Shown here piece by piece: positions 16,996 to 23,334 of a DNA stretch of 64,000 bases. Within the stretch, counting starts at the first letter, position 1, and every line of letters starts with the position of its first letter. The stretch is from assembly GCA_025998675.1 (NCBI GenBank), contig AP024673.1, positions 2,302,562 through 2,366,561 of the forward strand. The letters are read 5' to 3'. Origin of the DNA: Fimbriimonadales bacterium (GTDB lineage: Bacteria > Armatimonadota > Fimbriimonadia > Fimbriimonadales > GBS-DC). A model generated the notes under the pieces. It saw nothing but the letters and a program-made list of their open reading frames with translations, made no database searches and was not told where the DNA came from. A program made the position numbers and the translations under genes.

Positions 16996-17571
16996 TTACT
17001 TCTTGCGGCGGCGCAGCCCCAGCAGGCTGATCAGCCCAGTGCCCATCGCAATCAGGCTGCCCGGCTCCGGCGCGATGATTTTGCCCGACTCACCTGATGG
17101 GAGACCCTGAATATGCACCATCGCGCTGTTGTCCAGCCCCGCGAAGTCGGTGGTGGAGACGCCGAACAACTGGAAGGTGGAGGTTCCGCCAGGAAGCAGG
17201 CGCGATGCAGGGGGCGAACCTTTGAACCGCACCTGAGCGTTGAAGCCCAAACCCGCATCGGTGTAGCTGCCTAACGAGATTAACTGCACATACGGGTCGC
17301 CTGTGAAGTCAGACCCTGTCGGAGTCGTGTTGAAGAGCAGGTTCAGTTCACGGATGAACTGTCCCGCAGTGTTCGTCGGGCTGTTGGTCAGACTAATCTG
17401 CACGCCTCCCACGATGTCGCTGATGGTCATCGTCGCCCATGGCGCGGGACCAACGGGCGTGCCCCCAGTGTAAACCGTGTTGAAGTTAAACACGATAGAC
17501 GCTGAAGCCTGTGCAAGAGCGACTATACTTACGACACTCATCACGAACCAGCGATTTACGATGTTTCTCAT
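16996..17571 (-). CDS. PEP-CTERM exported protein, paralogue A
   Basis: 191 aa. An N-terminal signal peptide (MRNIVNRWFVMSVVSIVALA, cleavage near ASA) and a C-terminal sorting signal are visible: APEPGSLIA, a hydrophobic stretch GTGLISLLGL, and the basic end RRRKK. PEP-CTERM proteins are cut and anchored or released by an exosortase; none is in the window. The central 135 residues are a beta-rich domain of unknown function. It is about 75% identical by eye to the protein at 21345-21923, which lies in the opposite direction with the same downstream hairpin. Confidence 0.85.
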   Translation of the reverse strand: MRNIVNRWFVMSVVSIVALAQASASIVFNFNTVYTGGTPVGPAPWATMTISDIVGGVQISLTNSPTNTAGQFIRELNLLFNTTPTGSDFTGDPYVQLISLGSYTDAGLGFNAQVRFKGSPPASRLLPGGTSTFQLFGVSTTDFAGLDNSAMVHIQGLPSGESGKIIAPEPGSLIAMGTGLISLLGLRRRKK

Positions 17572-17887
17572 CTTGATACCCCCAGATTAAGCTCACAATC
17601 CGCCAGAGGCGGGCTTGTGGCAATGAGAGAGGGAGCAATTCGCGTGCCAAATACCCTGCGCCCTGCTGCGGTTAATACGAGTTTTAGCGAAAATTCAGTC
17701 TCTATTCAGGCGTGTCGCAGAGGGCACGGTATGGATGTTTGGATAGAAGTTATACCAATCGGCGTACCAGGCTTCGTAATCAGTGTGCGCCTGCAGCAAG
17801 AACTGCGCGCGTAGTATCCCCTGAATCAAGCGCGGTTCCCCTGTAAGTCAGGGGAACCGCCGCGAAGAGAAGAGTCTGCCGACAGGA
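17572..17887. other. Non-coding stretch between two exported-protein genes
   Basis: No supported gene. It contains the small inverted repeat CCGCCAGAGGCGGG just upstream of PEP-CTERM paralogue A and the 12-bp-arm palindrome at 17832-17860. One short open frame (17617-17814, +) has no initiation signals or recognisable composition. Confidence 0.6.
17832..17860. repeat. 12-bp-arm palindrome, second copy of the CGGTTCCCC family
   Basis: Arms GCGGTTCCCCTG and CAGGGGAACCGC around TAAGT; the counterpart is at 4607-4634. It lies 27 nt beyond the stop codon of the minus-strand gene at 17888 and may act as its transcription stop or 3' stabiliser. Confidence 0.7.
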
Positions 17888-19006
17888 TTACGGGCAGGAG
17901 CGTTTCAGGTGCGCCAGGGCGAACGCGCTCGGATCGCAATCGCCGTCGCCGTCCAAGTCATCGTGCAGCACGAAGTTGAGATGCTCCACGAGCTGGTTGA
18001 GCTGCCCGAAGGAAAGCCCGCAGAGAACATTCCCAGTGCCCAGCGCTGTGTTCGCTGCCTCCAGAATCTCCCGGATGGTCTTCCCGTTCAGGCAAGCCGC
18101 CTGCTCGGCGGTGAGGGCACTGCCTCCGAGTGCGGTGTTCCCCTCAGCAAACCCGCAGAGCACCATGTCAGCCAGCTCCGGGCACTGGCACAGGTTCAGC
18201 ACGAGGGTCAGCGTCTGGCGCGCGAGCGTGCCGCCGTCAGAGCGCTGTCTGTCAGGACCGCACTGCTGAATCTGCCTCGACGGTCCGCCGCCGCCCAGGA
18301 AGTTCTGCACCGCTGCAACGGTAGAGAAGGTCAGGCTGCGGCATGGGGCCGCGGGGTTGCCAAGCGTGATGGGCAGGCACGATTCAGGAACCCGCTCCGG
18401 GAAGTTGCCGTTCTGGTAGTAGCCCTGCGAGTAAGTGCAGCAGGCGGGGTATTCGTTCGTGGGCGGGCAAGCCGCCGTGGCGCAGAAGGCGTCTGCAGAG
18501 AAGTCGCTGCGCCCGCGCCTCCCTTTGCCCGGCTCGTTGTGCGCAAAGGCGCGGAACACATACTCCGTGCCGCATTCCAGCGCGCCTGGACAGGTAGTTG
18601 AAAAGCCAGGCCAGTTGTTTACCCAGTCGCCCAGCGAGCCGACTGTTATATCCCGGCACTCGTTCGGGCCGAGGTTCCAGAGGGTGCCGTTCGCCTGTCC
18701 GGAGAAGGACGCCTTGCAGATTCGCGGGTCGTCCGAAAGGGGCCAGGAGTAGTCATCCTCGGTGCCAGCGATGCCATCCGGTCCCGCTTCCCAGTCGGAT
18801 TTTTTAATCCACTGCAGGGAGAAGCCGCCCGACGCGCCAGAGGCGCCAGCACAAACGCGGACGGTGATGGTCGTTTCTGTGGAGCCAAGACACGCAATCG
18901 TCGGCGCGTCAAGCGGGGCGCGCTGGCTGAAGCTGGGGGTTGCTAACGCCAGCAGAAGCATCGTACACGACACGGTACAGTACCCATAGGACATTAAGCC
19001 TTTCAT
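17888..19006 (-). CDS. Secreted Cys-rich protein of unknown function
   Basis: 372 aa with a signal peptide (hydrophobic SYGYCTVSCTMLLLALATPS, cleavage near SFSQ). Residues 35-170 look like an immunoglobulin/FnIII-type beta domain (APTIACLGSTETTITVRVCA, and CGTEYVFRAFAHNEPGKGRR). The second half is rich in cysteines (about 20 in all), includes CCTYSQGYYQNGNFPER, and ends DDLDGDGDCDPSAFALAHLK. That DGDGDCD run resembles a calcium-binding loop but is a single copy, not a full dockerin. I do not recognise the family. GGAGG lies 7-8 nt before ATG 19006. It lies inside the block bounded by inverted PEP-CTERM genes. Confidence 0.75.
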   Translation of the reverse strand: MKGLMSYGYCTVSCTMLLLALATPSFSQRAPLDAPTIACLGSTETTITVRVCAGASGASGGFSLQWIKKSDWEAGPDGIAGTEDDYSWPLSDDPRICKASFSGQANGTLWNLGPNECRDITVGSLGDWVNNWPGFSTTCPGALECGTEYVFRAFAHNEPGKGRRGRSDFSADAFCATAACPPTNEYPACCTYSQGYYQNGNFPERVPESCLPITLGNPAAPCRSLTFSTVAAVQNFLGGGGPSRQIQQCGPDRQRSDGGTLARQTLTLVLNLCQCPELADMVLCGFAEGNTALGGSALTAEQAACLNGKTIREILEAANTALGTGNVLCGLSFGQLNQLVEHLNFVLHDDLDGDGDCDPSAFALAHLKRSCP

Positions 19007-19348
19007 GATATGAGCCTCCTCTGTTTGGAAACTTCCTTGTTGAAGTCAACCTTCCATGGCTGATGCCACAGCGACAACGCTGGACAAGTCGGTTATTCTG
19101 CCTTATGGGAAGAGTTTAACTCGTTCCCCTCTCGCTGACTATATTATATATCTGTTTGCAAGGTATTTTCAGAAGGTTGCCGACACATAGTCGGCAACCC
19201 GGCGGTACTTATTTGTTTAGATTCCTTAGCAAATTCTCGTCATGCTCCGGTGTCCACATGTCACGGCGTCAACAATAGCGGCGTTCCCGTGCCAGATAGC
19301 AGGAGAAATCCTTCGCATGGCGTACTGTGTTATCACGAGGTGTAAGCA
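19007..19348. other. Intergenic region with hairpin and AT-rich promoter-like stretch
   Basis: No gene seen. A perfect 10-bp hairpin GGTTGCCGAC-ACATA-GTCGGCAACC occupies 19175-19199. An AT-rich run at 19139-19152 reads TATAAT-like on the minus strand and may promote the 17888 gene, giving a leader of about 130 nt. GAGGTG before 19349 may be the ribosome site of the plus-strand gene. Confidence 0.45.
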
Positions 19349-20350
19349 ATGAAGCTGCGATTCGTTGCTGGGAACGAAGAAAGTGCTGTATCAAAGCAAA
19401 GCAGCGATTTAGAGGCGATGCTGCAAATAGCGCCGCAGGTCTTCTTTCACACACCTGTGACCGCGCGCACGCAATATCTCCACGCGCTCCGGGGGGTGCT
19501 GGCGGCTGGGAAGGCGCTGGCGGTCATTGTGGAAGACGACGCCGCTCAACCGCTCGCCTTCGGGATGAGCTGTTTCCTCTCCGATGAGGCGCGTCAGACC
19601 ATCCTGCGAGGAACCCATCACATCGGCTACCACCTGCTCAGGGGGCAGACGCGCGGAATCCTCTCGCCAAAAGATATCACAGGCGCTCATAAAGGCGGCG
19701 GGCTGAATCTGCTGGGCTTTTATGGCTGGAGTAACCATCTCGATGCGGCGCAGCTGCAAGCAGTGCGAGAACTTTTGCTGAAAAGCTTCCGCCATCTGCA
19801 CTGGGGCTATCACCTCAAGTCGTTCCTCAAGGAGGTTTACGGCGAAGAGGAAGCCGAGCTTTACAGGCGGATGGGCTGTGAGATTTATCGGCGTCCCGAG
19901 GACTACCAGCACCAGAGCTACCGCAAGCTGCGTCCCTTCCTGGTGGGGATTACGCGCAAGCAGGTGTGCTTTCCTGACAGGATAGCCGACCTGTTCACGG
20001 TGGGGCGCCCCAGCTTTATCCTGCCGAGAAGCCTGCGCCAGGTGGCTCAATTTCATTTTGTTATGGGGCTTAGCGCGCGCCATGCGGCTCAGTGTTGCGG
20101 CGTCGAGCCAGCGACCATCCATGTGAGCTGGAACCGAATCTACAACTGTGTGCGCACTCGTGTGAGTGATACTCTGGAGCCTGAAGCGGTGCTGCGCTAC
20201 CTGCATGAGAATCCTGCGGCGCTTTACCCGCTGGAGATTCCGCGCTTTTTTTACAGGCGCCCCGACCGTGCGCGCGCGTATCCAATTCTTGTGCGGCGGC
20301 CATCAGTTGCCCCGCCAGCGTCAGCAGACGAAATCCCGCGTCCCTCTTGA
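19349..20350 (+). CDS. Unknown protein with LuxR-like C-terminal HTH
   Basis: 333 aa, no signal peptide or membrane segment. I do not recognise residues 1-220; they begin MKLRFVAGNEESAVSK and include a mixed alpha/beta region (GKALAVIVEDDAAQPLAFGM, LGFYGWSNHLDAAQLQAVRE). Residues about 225-275 (LRQVAQFHFVMGLSARHAAQ, then CGVEPATIHVSWNRIY) follow the spacing of a LuxR/GerE helix-turn-helix, where a helix ending in GLS is followed by a recognition helix and an IY.K-type end. A DNA-binding role is plausible but weak, because the usual LTxRExEVL start is absent. The next feature is the tRNA-Asn promoter. Confidence 0.6.
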   Translation: MKLRFVAGNEESAVSKQSSDLEAMLQIAPQVFFHTPVTARTQYLHALRGVLAAGKALAVIVEDDAAQPLAFGMSCFLSDEARQTILRGTHHIGYHLLRGQTRGILSPKDITGAHKGGGLNLLGFYGWSNHLDAAQLQAVRELLLKSFRHLHWGYHLKSFLKEVYGEEEAELYRRMGCEIYRRPEDYQHQSYRKLRPFLVGITRKQVCFPDRIADLFTVGRPSFILPRSLRQVAQFHFVMGLSARHAAQCCGVEPATIHVSWNRIYNCVRTRVSDTLEPEAVLRYLHENPAALYPLEIPRFFYRRPDRARAYPILVRRPSVAPPASADEIPRPS

Positions 20351-20376
20351 CAATCGGGCGTGCGATATGGTAAAAT
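20347..20376 (+). promoter_or_regulatory. Canonical promoter of tRNA-Asn
   Basis: TTGACA (20347-20352), 18 nt spacer, TAAAAT (20371-20376); the tRNA begins 15 nt later. This is the best match to a housekeeping -35/-10 promoter in the window and contrasts with the -35-less GGTATAAT boxes at many protein genes. Confidence 0.85.
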
Positions 20377-20390
20377 ACCTACACCGACGC

Positions 20391-20466
20391 TCCTGGGTAG
20401 CTCAACTGGCAGAGCGGGTGGCTGTTAACCACCAGGTTGCAGGTTCGAGCCCTGCCCCAGGAGCCA
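20391..20466 (+). tRNA. tRNA-Asn (anticodon GTT), CCA encoded
   Basis: Full cloverleaf: acceptor TCCTGGG / CCCAGGA, discriminator G, encoded CCA (20464-20466), D-arm with GCTCAACTGGCAGAGC, anticodon arm GGTGGCTGTTAACCACC with GTT, and T-arm GCAGGTTCGAGCCCTGC. It is 73 nt plus CCA. The RluB-type gene begins 11 nt after the CCA, so both are likely on one transcript. Confidence 0.97.
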
Positions 20467-20477
20467 TTTGCGTTTCT

Positions 20478-21206
20478 ATGGAACCCCTGCGCGTGCAGAA
20501 GTGGCTGGCGCACTGTGGCTACGGCTCGCGACGCGCCTGCGAGCGGCTTATCCTGCAGGGGCGCGTGGCGGTGAACGGAGCGCCTGCCGCACTCGGCGCG
20601 AAAGTGGACCCCGCGCGCGATACGATTACTGTCGACGGCAAGCCCGTGTCGCCGCCCCAGCACGCGCCCGTGTACCTCATGCTCCACAAGCCGCGCGGCT
20701 ACATCACCACCTGCAAAGACCCCCACGCGCCCCGCACGGTGATGGAACTGCTCAGGGATGCGCCCGCGCCTGTGTTCCCCGTCGGCAGGCTGGACGCCGA
20801 TTCGGAGGGGTTGCTGCTGTTTACCAACGACGGCGCGTTCGCGAACCGCCTGATGCACCCGCGCTACAAGCTGCCCAAAACCTATCGCGTGTGGGTGGCG
20901 GGTACGCCGTCCGCGCGCGCCCTGCAACGCCTGCGGGAAGGCGTGCCGCTGGAAGATGGCATGACCGCACCCGCGCAGGTGAAACGCCTCCGCACCGAGA
21001 ACGGGCAGACCCTGCTCGAGGTGGCGCTGTACGAGGGACGCAAGCGCCAGATTCGACGCATGTGCCAGGCGGTGGGACATCCCGTGAAGCGGTTGGTGCG
21101 CATCGCCATCGGCGACCTGCGCCTGCCACGCGATCTCAAGCCCGGACAGTGGCGCGCCCTCACCCCTGCAGAACTGAAGCTGCTGACCCCTCAGCAACAG
21201 CCCTGA
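20478..21206 (+). CDS. rluB: Pseudouridine synthase, RluB/RsuA family
   Basis: 242 aa from ATG 20478; longer frames would read through the tRNA. An N-terminal S4 RNA-binding domain (RVQKWLAHCGYGSRRACERL ... GRVAVNG) precedes the catalytic domain with GRLDADSEGLLLFTNDG, whose aspartate is the catalytic residue, and the C-terminal EGRKRQIRRMCQAVGHPVKR. Members modify uridines in 23S (RluB, RluE/F) or 16S rRNA (RsuA). The length and S4 domain favour RluB. There is no Shine-Dalgarno between the tRNA and the ATG. tRNA 3' processing would leave a message with only about 11 nt ahead of the start codon. Confidence 0.9.
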   Translation: MEPLRVQKWLAHCGYGSRRACERLILQGRVAVNGAPAALGAKVDPARDTITVDGKPVSPPQHAPVYLMLHKPRGYITTCKDPHAPRTVMELLRDAPAPVFPVGRLDADSEGLLLFTNDGAFANRLMHPRYKLPKTYRVWVAGTPSARALQRLREGVPLEDGMTAPAQVKRLRTENGQTLLEVALYEGRKRQIRRMCQAVGHPVKRLVRIAIGDLRLPRDLKPGQWRALTPAELKLLTPQQQP

Positions 21207-21344
21207 ACGCACACGGAGTCCCTGCGTGCACTCCTGAAACAGGGGCGTTCCGCCAGATTCCGAGCCAATTGCCGCCGCCGTGCGCGACATGCTGTCCGCT
21301 TTCAGTAATTTTTCGAGTCTATATAGGGTGGAGGTGCAACAAGC

Positions 21345-21923
21345 ATGAAAAACTTACTGAAACGATGGATCGTGATGGGCGTACTGGGTCTTGCCGCGCT
21401 GTCGCAGGCGTCTGCCACGTCTATCCTGTTTGTCTTCAACACGGTGCACTCGGGCGATACGCCGGGTGGTCCCGCACCATGGGTGACGATGACCATCACC
21501 GACATTTCAGGCGGTGTTCAGGTGAGCCTGACCAACAACGCGACGAACACTGCGGGGCAGTTCATCAGCGAACTGAATCTGCTTTTCGACATGCTCCCGA
21601 CAGGGTCCAACTTCAGCGGTGATCCTTATGTGCAATCCATTTCGCTGGGCAGCTACACAGACGCGAGTTTGAGCTTCAATGTGGAGGTGCGGTTCAAAAA
21701 TGCACCACCCACAGCACGACTGCTTCCTGGTGATACATCCACCTTTAAGCTATTCGGCGTCTCCACTTCTGACTTCGCAGGGCTGAACGACAGCGCGATG
21801 GTGCATATTCAGGGGCTTCCCTTGGGCGAGTCCGGCAAAATCATCGCGCCGGAGCCGGGCAGCCTGATTGCTATCGGCACGGGGCTGATCAGCCTGCTGG
21901 GGCTGCGCCGCCGCAAGAAGTAA
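21345..21923 (+). CDS. PEP-CTERM exported protein, paralogue B
   Basis: 192 aa with signal peptide (MKNLLKRWIVMGVLGLAALS, cleavage near ASA) and the same C-terminal tag as paralogue A: APEPGSLIA, hydrophobic GTGLISLLGL, RRRKK. The shared core includes NTAGQFI.ELNLLF, GDPYVQ and MVHIQGLP.GESGK. GGAGG lies upstream of the ATG. Together with 16996-17571 it forms a head-out inverted duplication with a shared downstream hairpin. Surface or matrix location is expected if an exosortase exists elsewhere. Confidence 0.85.
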   Translation: MKNLLKRWIVMGVLGLAALSQASATSILFVFNTVHSGDTPGGPAPWVTMTITDISGGVQVSLTNNATNTAGQFISELNLLFDMLPTGSNFSGDPYVQSISLGSYTDASLSFNVEVRFKNAPPTARLLPGDTSTFKLFGVSTSDFAGLNDSAMVHIQGLPLGESGKIIAPEPGSLIAIGTGLISLLGLRRRKK

Positions 21924-21950
21924 ACCCTCACCAGCGCCCGGAACGAACGC

Positions 21951-21980
21951 AGGCGGGGATGCTGACAGGCGTCCCCGCTT
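21951..21980. terminator. Hairpin after PEP-CTERM paralogue B
   Basis: AGGCGGGGATGC-TGACAG-GCGTCCCCGCTT, nearly the same sequence as the hairpin at 16940-16967. It was duplicated with the gene and probably serves as its terminator. Confidence 0.55.
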
Positions 21981-22059
21981 ATGCGACGCAGATACCCGCT
22001 GTATCCGCCCGGAGACCCGCATACAGGAAACTCGCCTCTGAGGGCGAATCACTTCTGTG

Positions 22060-23283
22060 ATGGAACGCGAGCGGGAGTTTGTGTCCATACGCTGGGTTGT
22101 GGCGGGCATCCTGATAGGGATTGTCGGGGGCTTGCTGCTGTATCGCGCGGGCGGCGCGGAGTCGCCGCTGTTTGGCATTGTCGGGCTGGGCGCGGATTTG
22201 TTCATCCGCCTGCTGCGGATGGTGATTGTGCCGCTGGTGGTCGCCTCGCTGATTACGGCGGCGGCGGGGCTGGACACGCGCTATCTGGGGCGACTGGGCG
22301 TCATCACGCTGGTCTACTACACGACCACGACGGTGCTGGCGGCGGGGCTGGGGCTGGTGATTGTGAACCTCGTCGATCCGGGCGTTGGCGCGGTGCTGCA
22401 GGGCGCACAGACGCCCCAGGAGATTCTGGAGCGCGAGCCGCCGACCTTCGCCGATTTGCTGCGCAATCTCATTCCCGCGAACCCTGTAGACGCGCTCGCG
22501 CGCACGGACATGCTGCAGATTATCAGCTTCAGCCTGATTGTGGGCGTCGCGCTGAACTTGATGGGCGACCGCGCGCAGGCAATCAAAGGCTTCGTGAGCG
22601 AACTGCTGGAGCTTTCGATGGTCATCGTGCGCTGGGTGCTGTATCTGTTGCCTGTGGGCGTGGCGTTGTTGCTGGCGCGGGCGATTGGTCAGGCGGGCTG
22701 GGAGGTGTTCGCGCCGCTGGCGAAGTATATGGGCGCGGTGCTGGGCGGGCTGGCGGTGCATGGGCTGATTGTGCTGCCGCTGCTGGTGTGGCTGCTGGGC
22801 GGCGTCTCCCCGTGGCGCTTTTTGAAGGGCATCACGAACGCGATGATTACCGCGCTCAGCACCAGCTCCAGCGCGGCGACGCTGCCCGTGACGATGCGCA
22901 CCGTCGAACGCGAGTTGAAAGTGCCCGGCTATATCAGTCGGTTCTGCATCCCCATCGGCGCGACGGTGAATATGGACGGCACGGCGCTCTACGAGGCGGT
23001 CGCCGCGCTGTTTATTGCCCAGGCGTATGGCGTCCAGCTGGAGTTCACGCAGCAGATTGTGGTGCTGTTCACGGCGACCTTAGCGGCGATTGGCGCGGCG
23101 GGCATCCCCAGCGCGGGGCTGTTCACGATGGTTATCGTGCTACAATCGGTCGGGCTGCCGCTGGAGGGCATCGGACTGATCCTCGCGGTGGATCGCATTC
23201 TGGACATGTTCCGCACGATGGTGAATGTGGAGGGCGATGCAGGAGGCGCGGTGATACTGGCGAATATCGTCGGCAGGAAGTAG
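22060..23283 (+). CDS. Dicarboxylate/amino acid:cation symporter (DAACS family)
   Basis: 407 aa from ATG 22060 (a GTG lies directly before it). About eight membrane segments plus two re-entrant hairpins. Family motifs are complete: serine-rich STSSSAATLP in HP1, NMDGTALYE in TM7, AGIPSAG in HP2 and DRILDMFRTMVNVEGD in TM8, which carries the substrate and cation sites. In DAACS proteins an Asp or Arg in TM8 sets acidic-substrate preference. It should import C4-dicarboxylates, glutamate/aspartate or neutral amino acids with Na+ or H+. A hairpin-rich 50-nt gap separates it from the helicase gene. Confidence 0.92.
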   Translation: MEREREFVSIRWVVAGILIGIVGGLLLYRAGGAESPLFGIVGLGADLFIRLLRMVIVPLVVASLITAAAGLDTRYLGRLGVITLVYYTTTTVLAAGLGLVIVNLVDPGVGAVLQGAQTPQEILEREPPTFADLLRNLIPANPVDALARTDMLQIISFSLIVGVALNLMGDRAQAIKGFVSELLELSMVIVRWVLYLLPVGVALLLARAIGQAGWEVFAPLAKYMGAVLGGLAVHGLIVLPLLVWLLGGVSPWRFLKGITNAMITALSTSSSAATLPVTMRTVERELKVPGYISRFCIPIGATVNMDGTALYEAVAALFIAQAYGVQLEFTQQIVVLFTATLAAIGAAGIPSAGLFTMVIVLQSVGLPLEGIGLILAVDRILDMFRTMVNVEGDAGGAVILANIVGRK

Positions 23284-23334
23284 TGTGCGGTTCGCACTCG
23301 CCCCCGCGGCGGCGAACCGCGCGGGGGTGAACCG

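Noticed and set aside
17888-19006. DGDGDCD end of the Cys-rich protein considered as a dockerin module
   Set aside because: Only one loop is present, without the paired DADLL helices seen in the two true dockerin-like proteins.
19175-19199. 10-bp hairpin considered as an intrinsic terminator or riboswitch
   Set aside because: No T-tract follows on either strand and no aptamer-like conserved sequence surrounds it; kept only as part of an intergenic note.
20166-20477. Upstream in-frame extension of the rluB reading frame
   Set aside because: It would run through the 3' end of the HTH gene and the whole tRNA-Asn gene, so the start was placed at 20478.
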